Source: Thermostichus vulcanus str. 'Rupite' (GTDB taxonomy: Bacteria; Cyanobacteriota; Cyanobacteriia; Thermostichales; Thermostichaceae). Taken from it: a stretch of 64,000 nucleotides of DNA. Below the pieces are notes generated by a model, which did no database searches, was not told the origin of the DNA, and was given only the letters and a program-made list of their open reading frames with translations. A program made the position numbers and the translations under genes. Positions 37,546-50,725 of the stretch are shown here, in pieces (within the stretch, counting starts at the first letter, position 1; each line of letters starts with the position of its first letter). Location: NCBI RefSeq assembly GCF_022848905.1, contig NZ_JAFIRA010000016.1:1-64000 (forward strand), in the 5' to 3' direction.

Positions 37546-38895
37546 CTAAGCAGACTCCGGTTTGGGCAAAGTGGAAGGGTGGGGAATCAGCTCGCGGGTG
37601 GAACGGCGCTCCACCATCTCAGCAGTGATACGAATGTGCTTGACGTCGCGGCGAGAGGGAACCTCATACATCACATCCAACATCAGCTCTTCGACAATAG
37701 CCCGCAGGGCCCGTGCTCCGGTCTTGCGGCGGTAGGCTTCCTTGGCAATGGCGGAAATGGCAGCGGGTTCGAATTCCAGCTCCACTCCATCCATGCGCAG
37801 CAGCTTTTGCGATTGCTTGAGAATGGCATTTTTGGGCTGGGTCAGGATGGCCTCCAAGGCTTTCTCATCCAGTGGCTCCAGCGTGGCCACCACTGGGATC
37901 CGCCCCGTGAACTCGGGGATCATGCCGTACTTGACCAAATCATCCGGCTCCAAGGCTTTGAGGGCATCTGCCATGCGCTGATCGCGGGTGACCGACAACT
38001 GTTCCCCTTGTTTGATAAAGCCCATCGATTTTTTGCCGATGCGCTGTTCGATCACCTTCTCCAAACCGACAAAAGCCCCTCCACAAATGAAGAGGATGTT
38101 GGAGGTATCAATTTGAATGCAGTCTTGGTAGGGGTGCTTGCGGCCTCCCTGGGGCGGCACGTTGGCGATGGTCCCTTCCAGCATTTTCAGCAGAGCCTGC
38201 TGTACTCCCTCGCCGGAGACATCGCGGGTAATGGAGGGGTTCTCACTCTTGCGGGCAATTTTGTCAATTTCATCGATGTAGATAATGCCGCGCTGCGCTT
38301 CTTCCACATCCAAATCCGCCACCTGCAACAGGCGCAGGAGAATGTTTTCCACATCCTCGCCCACATACCCCGCTTCCGTGAGGGTGGTGGCATCCGCTAC
38401 CGCAAAGGGTACGTCTAACATGCGAGCTAAGGTTTCCGCCAGCAGGGTTTTGCCGGAACCGGTGGGGCCGATGATCAAGATGTTGGACTTTTGCAGCTCC
38501 ACATCGTCCAGGTCAGAACCTGCTGCACCGTTGCTCGGGGTGGCTTTGGAAGAAAGCCGCTTGTAGTGGTTATACACTGCCACTGACAGGATCTTTTTGG
38601 CATTTTCTTGCCCGATTACATATTGGTCGAGATAGCGCATGATCTCGCGGGGCTTGGGCAGTTGTGCCAGAGAGGGCAGGCTACGGGAGGATTTTTTCGG
38701 GGCTTCCCGGCGGCTGGCAGCAGGAGTGGCGGCGGGGGGGGTGTTGCCGTCGTAGAGTTCTTCATCCAAAATTTCGTTGCAGAGGTCAACACATTCGTCA
38801 CAGATGTAGACCCCCGGCCCGGCAATCAACTTACGAACTTGATCCTGGGACTTATTGCAAAAAGAGCATTTCAAGTGGGAGTCGTATTTGGCCAT
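37546..38895 (-). CDS. clpX: ClpX, ATP-dependent unfoldase of the Clp protease
   Basis: ClpX unfolds tagged substrates and feeds them to ClpP. The zinc-binding domain shows [18 protein letters not shown] and [10 protein letters not shown] Pro/Ala linker follows, then the AAA+ domain with Walker [21 protein letters not shown], Walker [12 protein letters not shown] and sensor regions. The loop [10 protein letters not shown] and the ending [19 protein letters not shown] are typical. Length is 449 aa. Unlike many bacteria, no clpP or tig lies upstream; the next gene is divergent. Confidence 0.97.
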   Translation of the reverse strand: MAKYDSHLKCSFCNKSQDQVRKLIAGPGVYICDECVDLCNEILDEELYDGNTPPAATPAASRREAPKKSSRSLPSLAQLPKPREIMRYLDQYVIGQENAKKILSVAVYNHYKRLSSKATPSNGAAGSDLDDVELQKSNILIIGPTGSGKTLLAETLARMLDVPFAVADATTLTEAGYVGEDVENILLRLLQVADLDVEEAQRGIIYIDEIDKIARKSENPSITRDVSGEGVQQALLKMLEGTIANVPPQGGRKHPYQDCIQIDTSNILFICGGAFVGLEKVIEQRIGKKSMGFIKQGEQLSVTRDQRMADALKALEPDDLVKYGMIPEFTGRIPVVATLEPLDEKALEAILTQPKNAILKQSQKLLRMDGVELEFEPAAISAIAKEAYRRKTGARALRAIVEELMLDVMYEVPSRRDVKHIRITAEMVERRSTRELIPHPSTLPKPESA

Positions 38896-39123
38896 GGAAT
38901 CCTCGGTGCTGCTCGCTCTCGGCTATCCTACTCGGCAAAAGCCAGAAGAAGGCTGGACTTCAGACAATGTGCAGCAAATCGGCGGCGGTAAAAGGGCAAG
39001 GATGCCGGAATTTGTGCAAATCTCACTGACTTCCTAGTCTAGCATTTCTAGTAGGTTTGTTGCGTTTGCTTGTCCTGGGCGCGAGATTGCCAGCGTGTCC
39101 CGAACCCATGCCAGGGGGATTTT

Positions 39124-40126
39124 ATGCAGGATGTGCGTCGTTGTGGGGTGAATCTGGATTACTGGTGGCCGGTTGCCCATGAGCGCAGTTTTCCGGCGAG
39201 GGGGCTATTGGGGGTGCGGATTGGGGCATTGGAGCTGCTGGTGTTTCGCTCACCCACAGGTCATTACAGCGTGTTTGAGGATGCTTGCCCCCACAAGCGG
39301 GTGCGGCTGAGCCGGTTTGGCGAGGTGGTGGGATCCGAGCTGATGTGCGGTTATCACGGCTGGCGCTTTACGGCGCAAGGGAAATGCAGCCTCACCCCCG
39401 GATTCAACGGACTCGCAGCCAAGTTTTGCCTGAAAAGCTACCCGGTGCGGCAATATGGCGGCTGGATTTGGGCTTTTCCTGGGGATCCCGCTCGGACTGA
39501 GGAGCGTGCCTTGCCGGTGATTCCCCCTGCCACGGATCCCCGCTATCACCCAATTCCGATGGAGGGGCCTGTCCATTGCCACTTCAGCTACATGACTGAA
39601 AATGCCACCGATCTATTCCATGCCCAGTTGCACAGGAGCCAACAACCCTGGGTCAATCCGGTTTTGTTGCACCTAGAGAGCGACGAACGCACGGTTCGGG
39701 CCTTGTACGAAGTAGAAGCGCCACGATTGTTGGCGGCTTTAATCGGGCAGCGGGGCAAAAATCGGATCCAGGTCACCTATGAGTATCCCTATTTCCATTT
39801 GGCTTCAGAAGACGGGGCTTTTTATCTGTTCGTGGTGTATGTGCCCACCAGTTCTACGAGCATTTGGGTGCATTCCACGTTTTATTTTCGGCATGTGTTC
39901 GGGATCCCATGGATCTTAGCGATTGCTGCATCCGGTGTTGGATCAGGGCACCTTCCGTCAGGTGTTTGGGCAGGATCGCCGCGCTGTGGAGGAGGAACAA
40001 AGAGCCTATGATTTGCATCAACAAGACCTGAGCCGCGAAACCAACCCGGTCTCTCACGCGGTTCGGCAGGTGATTCGCAAACAAACCTTGACCTGTCTAC
40101 CGTTGCCGGAGCGGATCCCAGGATGA
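39124..40126 (+). pseudogene. Rieske non-heme iron oxygenase (PaO-like), single frameshift near 39925
   Basis: The family oxidises chlorophyll catabolites, cholines or aromatics with electrons from a Rieske cluster. The Rieske site is CPHKRVRLSRF and CGYHGWRF, and the mononuclear iron ligands fit the ATDLFHAQLH segment. The start at 39124 gives MQDVRRCGVNLDYWWPV. Near 39920-39930 the frame shifts by one. The frame starting at 39923 continues the protein (LHPVLDQGTFRQVFGQD through DLHQQDLSRETNPVSHAVRQ) to a stop at 40126. This part has the family QQD C-terminal pattern, so the ancestral protein was about 333 aa. Either a recent pseudogene or a sequencing error. Confidence 0.75.
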
Positions 40127-40161
40127 AGCCTCGGGGAGTCCGTTCATAGGTTTAGTTCATA

Positions 40162-40231
40162 AGAAAACCGCCCGACTTTACGCCGAGCGGAAGATGGTGT
40201 GAGGAGTGAACGGAAACATGCGTCTCCGCTA
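40162..40231 (-). ncRNA. yfr1: Yfr1 small regulatory RNA
   Basis: On the minus strand the ultraconserved single-stranded core ACTCCTCACAC (40207-40197) lies between two stem-loops. The 5' stem is CGGAGACGCATGTTTCCG and the 3' stem-loop is CCGCTCGGC-GTAAA-GTCGGGCGG, followed by TTTTCTT. This is the Yfr1 layout known from nearly all cyanobacteria, where the core pairs with target mRNAs for porin and transporter genes. Expected length is about 69 bases. A promoter lies immediately upstream. Confidence 0.9.
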
Positions 40232-40236
40232 ACCCC

Positions 40237-40266
40237 ATCATAGTGGAATTCGATTGGCCCTGGCAA
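40237..40266 (-). promoter_or_regulatory. Promoter of yfr1
   Basis: TTGCCA (40266-40261) and TATGAT (40242-40237) with an 18-base spacer on the minus strand place the transcription start near 40230, at the base of the first Yfr1 hairpin. Confidence 0.65.
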
Positions 40267-40337
40267 AGACAGGGGAAAGAGACTGTCGCGCTTTTCAGCT
40301 AAATTGGATACTTTTTGAGAAGGGATTCTTGCACCTT

Positions 40338-40355
40338 TTCATACCATTCATACCA
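40338..40355. repeat. 9-bp tandem duplication (intergenic)
   Basis: TTCATACCA occurs twice in tandem in the spacer between yfr1 and ligA. Nothing else is seen in the remainder of that spacer (40270-40489). Confidence 0.85.
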
Positions 40356-40489
40356 AAAGAGGGAAGGGACTGTCCGTGTTTCGTCCGCTTCCCCCTATTG
40401 GCGTCCACTCCTCACCTGAGCCGTATCATAGAACATCCTTGCGGGTGGAACAACCACCTTACCCTAGGTTTTTCTAGACTCTACCCTTG

Positions 40490-44006
<3,517 letters not shown>

Positions 44007-44153
44007 AGTTGCGGATCCTTTCGGGAGAGCGGCAAATCACCAATGACTCACCCAATCTAAAGGCCGATCCGGCTGCAACCCTTAAGGGATCCTGTTTTCT
44101 TCACCTTTGGCATCGCCGGTTGGATCTCATGAAACGCTCAGTTGGCAGCTGTT

Positions 44154-44663
44154 TCAGGGGCAGCCCAAACTCTCGCGGGTCTCCACTCCGGTAACCGGAT
44201 GGGATCCCCTGGCCCGTTCACAGAGCTGCCGCTGCGCCGCCCGATCCACATAGGCTTCACTAAAATCTGCCCCCGTGATATCCGCCCCCTGCCAGACAGC
44301 ACGAGCGGTAATGGCACCGGTGAGGTTGGCTCCCTGCAGATTGGCCCCTGTCAAGTTGGCCAAATCCAGTAAGCTATGGCTCAAATCCACTCCGGCAAGA
44401 TTGGCCTCCGACAGATCGGCTTTGGTCAAGGCCGCCCCCGCCAGATTGGCGCCGTGCAGATCCACCCCGTGTAGATTGGCACTAACAAAACTACTGCCCC
44501 GCAAATCCTGGCCAGAAAAATCCTGCCCTTGCAAATCGGCATTGCTGAGGTTGCGATGGGTTTGACTCCAAGTCGGGGATCCCCCTAGATAGAGCAATAG
44601 CAGCGCCAGCAGCCCTACCCATAGCCCTCTCATTAAAGGAGTCGGTCTTGCGGTGAGGTTCAT
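44154..44663 (-). CDS. Exported pentapeptide-repeat protein
   Basis: The start at 44663 gives a short N-region and hydrophobic signal (GLWVGLLALLLLYLGG), then about twenty A(D/N)Lxx pentapeptides (for example ANLHGVDLHGANLAGAALTK). These fold as a right-handed beta-helix. A short C-terminal helix with two cysteines follows (QLCERARGSHP). Cyanobacteria have many such proteins, some located in the thylakoid lumen. The precise role is unknown. An earlier ATG at 44690 is possible. Length is 169 aa. Confidence 0.85.
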   Translation of the reverse strand: MNLTARPTPLMRGLWVGLLALLLLYLGGSPTWSQTHRNLSNADLQGQDFSGQDLRGSSFVSANLHGVDLHGANLAGAALTKADLSEANLAGVDLSHSLLDLANLTGANLQGANLTGAITARAVWQGADITGADFSEAYVDRAAQRQLCERARGSHPVTGVETRESLGCP

Positions 44664-44717
44664 GCGGGATCCCGGAGTGGCATCTCCCATTCTAAATTGG
44701 GTCGCTTTGTTGAGGAT

Positions 44718-45920
44718 TCATCCACCATAGGTAACATTGCGCTCTGTGGTGCGGAATTGAATCAGGGTGAGACCGACCACCATCAAAAACAGCACAATCG
44801 ATTGGGCCGCCGCTTTGCCCAAGTTACCTGAAGAGACCCCGATCTTGTAAATCTCATAGATCAACACTGACGTGGATCCAGAAGGGCCACCGGCAGTGAG
44901 CAGATCAATGGTGCCGAAAATATCAAAAAATGCGTAGGTCATATTGGTAATTACCAAGAAGAAGGTAATTGGGGATAACAAGGGAACTGTAATTGACAGA
45001 AAGCGGCGAAAGGCTCCTGCTCCATCAATGGCAGCCGCCTCCTGCAAGTCATTGGGCAAGTTTTGTAATCCAGCAATATAAAACAAAATGTTGTAGCCCA
45101 TCTGCTTCCAAACACTGGCAAAAATCACCACCCAGGGGGCCAAGTTGGGATCACCTAACCAGTTCAAACGAGGGATCCCGACCAAACTCAATACATAGTT
45201 AGCCACTCCCCCCAAGGGGTTAAACATAATGAAAAAGATGATCCCAGCCACCGCTGGAGAAATAGCATAGGGCCAGATCAACAGAATGCGGTAAATCGTG
45301 GCTCCTCGAATCGGCTGATAGGCTAGCGTGGCAATCAAAAGGGATCCGGTTAAACCAAAGACAATAATGGCGGCGGAAATCGCGAAGGTGATGCCGATAC
45401 TGCGCAGATAGGTGGAATCCGTTAAAAGACTGGTGAAGTTATCCACACAGACAAAGCGGCTACGCGGGGCGCCGACAAAGGTGAGAAGAGTGGAAAGGCG
45501 GAAGGTATCCAGCCCCGGATAGTACAGAAACAGCACCAAAATCGTTAGGGTGGGCAAAAGGAACAGCCAGGCCAGCCACCACTGCTTAAAAATGCCCTTG
45601 TGTTGAGGGGGTGTGGGTCTTATTCCCAGGTGGCGGTGATACTCCTGTTGGGTCCACGCCAGCAGCGGCCCAAGCGGGATGGCCATCCCCACCAGCACCA
45701 ACCCCACCCCAAATACCGCATCGATCCAGTTGCGCTCCGGCTCAAAAGTACAAAAATCCAGTGGAGCCATAAAAATCAGGGATCCCAAGCCCCCTGCCAG
45801 ACCTCCACAGGCTGCCCCCACTAGCCCGGAACGTTTCATGCGCCGAAAACGGGATCCCACCCAAACGGCCCCAATCAACCCCGCTAACAGTGGCACCAGT
45901 ATTTGGATAAGCCCGAACAT
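44718..45920 (-). CDS. Sugar ABC transporter permease (UgpA/MalF-type)
   Basis: One inner-membrane subunit of a carbohydrate or glycerol-phosphate importer. An unusual N-terminal domain of about 95 residues with three hydrophobic helices precedes the standard six-helix permease. The EAA loop (EAAAIDGAGAFRRFLSITVP) is the ATPase contact. It follows the binding-protein gene after 165 bases on the same strand. The partner permease (MalG/UgpE type) and the ATPase are not in the window on either side. Length is 400 aa. Confidence 0.88.
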   Translation of the reverse strand: MFGLIQILVPLLAGLIGAVWVGSRFRRMKRSGLVGAACGGLAGGLGSLIFMAPLDFCTFEPERNWIDAVFGVGLVLVGMAIPLGPLLAWTQQEYHRHLGIRPTPPQHKGIFKQWWLAWLFLLPTLTILVLFLYYPGLDTFRLSTLLTFVGAPRSRFVCVDNFTSLLTDSTYLRSIGITFAISAAIIVFGLTGSLLIATLAYQPIRGATIYRILLIWPYAISPAVAGIIFFIMFNPLGGVANYVLSLVGIPRLNWLGDPNLAPWVVIFASVWKQMGYNILFYIAGLQNLPNDLQEAAAIDGAGAFRRFLSITVPLLSPITFFLVITNMTYAFFDIFGTIDLLTAGGPSGSTSVLIYEIYKIGVSSGNLGKAAAQSIVLFLMVVGLTLIQFRTTERNVTYGG

Positions 45921-45973
45921 GGCTTTCTACCTCAGTCCCTCTCTGACGTTGCCTACAGCCAAGATCACAATTA

Positions 45974-45989
45974 TCAGAAACTCAGAAAC
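45974..45989. repeat. 8-bp tandem duplication (intergenic)
   Basis: TCAGAAAC occurs twice in tandem between the binding-protein and permease genes. Confidence 0.75.
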
Positions 45990-46085
45990 AAAAAAGTATC
46001 AGAACCAAGAAAGGGGTAGGCTGTCACCCACCCCTATCCCTGGATTCAGTACCCCCAAAACATCACCATCAGGATTGTTTCAGAG

Positions 46086-47438
46086 CTAGTTGTAGAGAGA
46101 GTTGTACTCCGCCAACAGTTGATTGGCCTGCTGGTTGGCCTGAGCCATGGCTTGGGCTGGATCCCCGCCCTTCAGCATGAGATCCTCCATGGTTTGGGTG
46201 ATCACATCGCGGATTTGTGGAAAAGGCCCTAGGAGAGCGCCGCGAGTGGCCGTGGTCACGGTGGAGTTGTTGATTTGATCGCTAGCCGTGTAAAAGTTGG
46301 GGTTTTCTTCAAACCAGCCTTGAGACTCCAGCAATTTCACAGAGCTTTCCCGAATCGGCAAATACCCAGTCACCTGGTGCCATTCCGCCGCATTTTCGGT
46401 GTTGTTCAGCCACAGCATGAATGACAGCGCCCCCTCTTCCACCTCTTTGGGCAGATCCTTGACCAGCCAGAGGCTCGCTCCCCCAATCAGGTTGCCTGTC
46501 CAGCCGGTTTCGGCATTGTAGGGCATACGGGTGGTGACGATGTCAATGTTGTTTTCTTTGGCAGCGTTGGTGATGTTAGCGGCATCGGCACTGCTGGTGA
46601 TGGCCATAGCAACGGTGCCAGTTTGAATCGCTTGCTCTGTCGCGGCCCAATCCCGTTGCCGACCGCTGTAGACGTAGTAGCCTTGATCTTCCATGCTCTG
46701 CCACCAAGAGGCAATGGCAATTGAAGGCTCAGAATCCAGGAAAAGCTCAGTGGCTCGGCCTTCTCGTCCATTTCCATTGTTGGCTAGGACAGCATCTTGT
46801 TGGGCCATCCACTGCTCGTAGAACCAACCATGGTTGGGCCATGTAATGCAACCTTGCGGAGCATCGGGAAGAGCCATGATTTTTTCACAGGCAGCTTCCA
46901 CTTCTTGCCAGGTAGCAGGTGGCGTATCGATGCCAGCTTTTTCCAGAATGGCAGTGTTGGAGTAGAGAATGGGGCTGGAGCTGTTCCAAGGCATGGAGGT
47001 GAACTTTCCATCTAGGGTGTAGTAGCTCACCACGGGCTCAATGAAGTCATCGAAATCTACTGGGATCCCGTTCACTTCCGTGCGGTCGCCCAAAGCATCG
47101 GCAATAGACTTGAAATAACCAAAATCCCGCGCCCGTTGGGTGCCCACTTCAAACCACTGCACCACAGCGGGAGCGGCATTCTGCTGAATGGCTAGGTCGG
47201 TAGCCTGCTGAATTTCTTCGTAGTTCCCGTACCCTTCAACGGTGACATTGTATTGGGGAAATTGTTCGTTGAATTCAGCCGCTTTTTCGCGGGCCCAATC
47301 GAGACGGTTATCCGTGAAGGCAATCCAAACTTTGACATCGGTAGGAGATTGAGCAAAGCTGTCGGCAGCCAAGAAAGCAGCACCAGAGGCAGCCACCAAG
47401 CCAGCCACAACAGCCAAGAAGGTACGACGGGTATTCAT
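46086..47438 (-). CDS. ABC-type sugar-binding protein (UgpB-like)
   Basis: A periplasmic solute-binding protein of the family 1 type. The signal peptide begins MNTRRTFLAVVAGLVAASGA, whose twin Arg could be read by Tat or Sec. The mature part shows VKVWIAFTDNRLDWAREKAA, SMPWNSSSPILYSNTAIL and GYLPIRESSVKLLESQGWF, similar to UgpB and other glycerol-3-phosphate or maltose-type binders. The exact ligand is unclear. Length is 450 aa. It precedes the permease at 44718-45920. Confidence 0.88.
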   Translation of the reverse strand: MNTRRTFLAVVAGLVAASGAAFLAADSFAQSPTDVKVWIAFTDNRLDWAREKAAEFNEQFPQYNVTVEGYGNYEEIQQATDLAIQQNAAPAVVQWFEVGTQRARDFGYFKSIADALGDRTEVNGIPVDFDDFIEPVVSYYTLDGKFTSMPWNSSSPILYSNTAILEKAGIDTPPATWQEVEAACEKIMALPDAPQGCITWPNHGWFYEQWMAQQDAVLANNGNGREGRATELFLDSEPSIAIASWWQSMEDQGYYVYSGRQRDWAATEQAIQTGTVAMAITSSADAANITNAAKENNIDIVTTRMPYNAETGWTGNLIGGASLWLVKDLPKEVEEGALSFMLWLNNTENAAEWHQVTGYLPIRESSVKLLESQGWFEENPNFYTASDQINNSTVTTATRGALLGPFPQIRDVITQTMEDLMLKGGDPAQAMAQANQQANQLLAEYNSLYN

Positions 47439-47649
47439 AGAAAAAGGCAGTCGGGTGAATTAAAGCCAGCTCTGAGACTACAGCAGCAACATTAAGAGTA
47501 GGTTATAGCTCTGCCGTCAGCCCAGGGATCCCGTACCGGTGTTCACGTACCGATTGAACCTTCTAGGTGGAGTCAGAGTCTGATGGGGTGAAGGCTGCAG
47601 TTGAGTTGTTGGTTCACGGTTGGGTCACTTTACATAAGGAGTTCTTGGT

Positions 47650-48351
47650 ATGCGTTTTCGTCTGTCACTCATCCCCCTACTCCTGTTGGCTTTTGGGCTT
47701 TCCCCCACGGCTCAGGCCCAAACCCGTCAGCACACCCGCATTACCACCCCCCCCTCCGGTGGATCCCTGAATACCAGCGGTGAACGCACCTCCACAGGCC
47801 CCGGCACCTTTACCCATTCCGGCAGCTACACCCGCACCGGGCCAAATGGGGGATCCGGCAGTGGTACCTATTCCGGGCAGGGATCCCGGCGATTCATTCC
47901 GGGTCAAGGGATGGAAGGAGAATATTCCGGCCAAGTCACCAGCGAGCGCGGTCAGACCTGGCAGCTGAACCATCAGCACACCACCACCCGCACCGATGAG
48001 GGTTGGCAACGGCAGGGCAATACCACGGTGGAAAATGCTGCGGGGGAAACGGTAGGCAGTAGCTCGGCCATTATCAAAGGTCAGCCGGGAGAAGGTTGGC
48101 AACGGACTGGTCAATTCAGTAACGCCCGTGGACAGAGCGTGACCACGGAGTCTAGCGGCACACCGACTGGGCCAGGGCCAGGGCAGCGTAAAACTCGTAT
48201 TTTCAATGACGAGGGGGAACTGCTCGGTGGCTCTGATACGGATGTGCAATATCAATGGGTGCCAGGGCAAGGCTGGGTGAGAACGGTAGAAGGCAACACT
48301 CTGAACGGGCAACCGATCCGCCGCACTACGACAGTCAGTCCCAATCCATAA
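47650..48351 (+). CDS. Secreted Gly/Thr/Ser-rich protein
   Basis: A 233-aa protein with a clear signal peptide (MRFRLSLIPLLLLAFGLSPT, cleavage after AQA) and a body rich in Gly, Thr, Ser and Gln. Short beta-like repeats recur, for example GPGTFTHSGSYTRTGPNGG and GEGWQRTGQFSNARGQSVTT. No known domain is apparent. It could be a cell-surface or extracellular-matrix protein. It starts nine bases after an AAGGAG site and stands alone. Confidence 0.7.
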   Translation: MRFRLSLIPLLLLAFGLSPTAQAQTRQHTRITTPPSGGSLNTSGERTSTGPGTFTHSGSYTRTGPNGGSGSGTYSGQGSRRFIPGQGMEGEYSGQVTSERGQTWQLNHQHTTTRTDEGWQRQGNTTVENAAGETVGSSSAIIKGQPGEGWQRTGQFSNARGQSVTTESSGTPTGPGPGQRKTRIFNDEGELLGGSDTDVQYQWVPGQGWVRTVEGNTLNGQPIRRTTTVSPNP

Positions 48352-48642
48352 AGGATCCCCCTGCGGATGGCAGAGATGCGCTTGCTGGTGTGGCAATTCG
48401 ACTTTTTTGGATTTTCCTGAAGCCTGTGTCCTTGCCTGAGCCCTCTCACGCTGGAGGGCAATGAGAGTGATCTGGAAGACTGGAAATGGGCTAGTGAGAC
48501 AGCAGGGTCTTAGTGAATGTGCAGTTGAACGCTGATGCTCTGTCAATATTGTGAAATAAGGCAAGGGAAGCTTTAATTAGCTGTAAATCTAGTAAAAATT
48601 CTATTTGGTAGACTGAAAGTATTGATTAGGTAAAGTTGACCT

Positions 48643-49293
48643 ATGGCTCTTGTAATTCCCTCTGGGACGGCACAGCCGAACGACCAGCTAACACAGCAAA
48701 AGCTGCTCACCTTGGATGAATTCCTTGCCCAGTATCGTGTTGATAACCGCTATGAACTGATTGATGGAGAGGTGTTCGACTTGGAACCAACAGGTCAACA
48801 TGAAGAAGTGGCCGCCTTCATAACTGCAAAAATCTGCGCCCAGATCGAGGGGATAGGTTTACCTTGGCTTGTTCTTCAACGAGCACTGTTGCGCCCTTCT
48901 AATGTTGGGATGACAGCGTTTCGACCTGATGTTTTGGTTGTCAATCGGAATGAATTGATCAAAGAACCATTTTGGTCTGAGCAATCAATTCTAACTCTAG
49001 GCAGTTCAATTCAATTTGTGGCGGAAGTTGTGAGTAGTAACTGGCAAAATGATTATGCTCGCAAGGTCGAAGATTATGCAGATTTAGGTATTCCAGAATA
49101 TTGGATTGCTGACTACGCAGGGTTAGGGGGCACTCTGTATATAGGTAAGCCCAAACAGCCGACCCTTTCCATCTGTACGCTAGTGGATGGAGAGTATGAA
49201 ATCCAGCAATTTCGAGACAGTGAGATGGTCGTCTCTCCCACTTTCCCAGGTTTGAAACTAACGGCTGAACAAGTTTTGAGGGCAAATATGTAA
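48643..49293 (+). CDS. Uma2 family (DUF820) putative endonuclease
   Basis: Uma2 proteins have a PD-(D/E)XK nuclease fold and are greatly expanded in cyanobacteria; most have no known target. Marks are LTLDEFLAQYRVDNRYELID, GMTAFRPDVLVV (Asp), FVAEVVSSNWQNDYARKVED (Glu and Lys) and YADLGIPEYWIADY. Length is 216 aa. It precedes the ADP-ribosylglycohydrolase by 31 bases on the same strand, so the two may be cotranscribed. Confidence 0.88.
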   Translation: MALVIPSGTAQPNDQLTQQKLLTLDEFLAQYRVDNRYELIDGEVFDLEPTGQHEEVAAFITAKICAQIEGIGLPWLVLQRALLRPSNVGMTAFRPDVLVVNRNELIKEPFWSEQSILTLGSSIQFVAEVVSSNWQNDYARKVEDYADLGIPEYWIADYAGLGGTLYIGKPKQPTLSICTLVDGEYEIQQFRDSEMVVSPTFPGLKLTAEQVLRANM

Positions 49294-49324
49294 TGATGTA
49301 CTCACTTGATCCTTAAGCCAATCG

Positions 49325-50260
49325 ATGGTGACCACGCAAGAACGATATCAGGGATCCCTGCTGGGTCTGGCGGTGGGGGATGCCCTCGGAACCACTCTGG
49401 AGTTCAAAGCTCCCGGATCCTTCACACCGCTGACCGAGATGAAGGGGGGCGGCCCGTTTAACTTACCCCCCGGTTACTGGACAGACGACACCTCGATGGC
49501 CCTTTGTCTGGCGGAAAGCCTGCTCATTTGCGAGGGGTTTGACCCTGCCGACCAAATGAACCGCTACGTGGACTGGTGGCAAAACGGTCATCTCAGCTCC
49601 ACCGGCGAGTGCTTCGATATTGGCAACACCGTCCGCAGTTCCCTGGCTCGTTACCTGAACGACGGGGATCCCTATAGCGGCTCTAGCTCCCCTAGATCTG
49701 CCGGTAATGGATCCTTGATGCGCTTGGCCCCGATTCCATTATTTTTTCTAGGGGATCCCCACCTCGCTTTGCAGCGGGCTGCCGACAGTTCCCGCACCAC
49801 CCATGCCGCCCCCACCTGTCTGGATGCCTGTCGCTACTATGCCGGGTTGATCATCGGGGCTCTGCAAGGGATCCCGAAGTCTGACCTACTGACCCCTTAC
49901 TTCTCTCCAATTGCTGATGATTGGGCCGCTCGACCCCTAACCGATGAGATTGCCGAAATTGCCGCCGGATCCTTTCGACAGCGCCAACCCCCGGAAATTC
50001 AGGGATCCGGCTATGTGGTTAAGTCGCTGGAGGCGGCTCTCTGGGCCTTTTATCACAGTGAGAGCTTTGCTGAAGGGGCGCTGCTGGCGGTGAATTTGGG
50101 GGATGATGCCGACACCACCGGGGCCATTTACGGACAACTGGCCGGAGCCTACTACGGGAAGCAGGAGATCCCGGAGTCCTGGCTGGAGACCCTCGCCATG
50201 CGCGAGACTATCGAAGACTACGCCACTCAGCTCCACAAGGCTGCACGGAACCAGCTTTGA
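49325..50260 (+). CDS. ADP-ribosylglycohydrolase (DraG-like)
   Basis: The family removes ADP-ribose from proteins or small molecules using two metal ions. The metal sites are in YWTDDTSMALCLAESLL and LGDDADTTGAIYGQLAGA, and the start GLAVGDALGTTLEFK is characteristic. All key Asp residues are present. Length is 311 aa. No ADP-ribosyltransferase or nitrogenase gene is nearby, so it probably reverses another modification. Confidence 0.9.
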   Translation: MVTTQERYQGSLLGLAVGDALGTTLEFKAPGSFTPLTEMKGGGPFNLPPGYWTDDTSMALCLAESLLICEGFDPADQMNRYVDWWQNGHLSSTGECFDIGNTVRSSLARYLNDGDPYSGSSSPRSAGNGSLMRLAPIPLFFLGDPHLALQRAADSSRTTHAAPTCLDACRYYAGLIIGALQGIPKSDLLTPYFSPIADDWAARPLTDEIAEIAAGSFRQRQPPEIQGSGYVVKSLEAALWAFYHSESFAEGALLAVNLGDDADTTGAIYGQLAGAYYGKQEIPESWLETLAMRETIEDYATQLHKAARNQL

Positions 50261-50279
50261 ACGCTAAACCCCTTCCTCG

Positions 50280-50665
50280 CTTTCCTGGCAGCAGTTCTCC
50301 ATCATATTATTCGAGAGACCCATTTCAAATCCCTCAAAAATCCCCTGATTGAGGAACTTAGACGACAGGGATGTCCAGTGCAAGTGGTAAACCAATACGA
50401 TACTGCCCTTGACTGCCTTTATCCCAGAGAGAGCCCCGTTATGGCCTATGGGAGCAGTAAATTTATTCGCCAAATCCAACAGATCTATCATTCTGAAGCC
50501 ATTGCTACTTTCGAGAACTTCAAGACTGAGAGCTACTATCCTCACTTTCGGCCCTACCTGCTCAACAAAGATGCCGAGGTGATGCAGATTCAATCCTTGC
50601 TGACCCAAAAGGATCGATTTCGAGATCAGTATGGTGAAGATTTGACACTCCCCACACTAAAGTGA
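50280..50665 (+). pseudogene. Fragment of an unrecognised gene, ended by a transposon end
   Basis: An open frame without a proper start runs from about 50280 (LAAVLHHIIRETHFKSLKNP) through PVMAYGSSKFIRQIQQIYHS and FENFKTESYYPHFRPYLLN to a stop at 50665. The last codons are inside the TTGACACTCCCC transposon end at 50642. The internal part looks like a real protein, perhaps the N-terminal half of an ATP-grasp-like protein, but I am not sure. An alternative start is the GTG at 50378. It is probably a truncated gene. Confidence 0.4.
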
Positions 50666-50675
50666 CGGGGATTCT
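50642..50675. repeat. Right end of TnpB element 3
   Basis: TTGACACTCCCC followed by CACACTAAAGTG and ACGGGGATTCT reproduces the end of element 2 at 33977 (TTGACACTCCCCC ... CGGGGGATTCT). It stands 51 bases from the 3' end of a tnpB fragment in the same orientation. Confidence 0.6.
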
Positions 50676-50725
50676 TGAATAGCCCAGAATCGGACTTGCA
50701 ACGGCGTTGTCAATGACCCTCCGGG

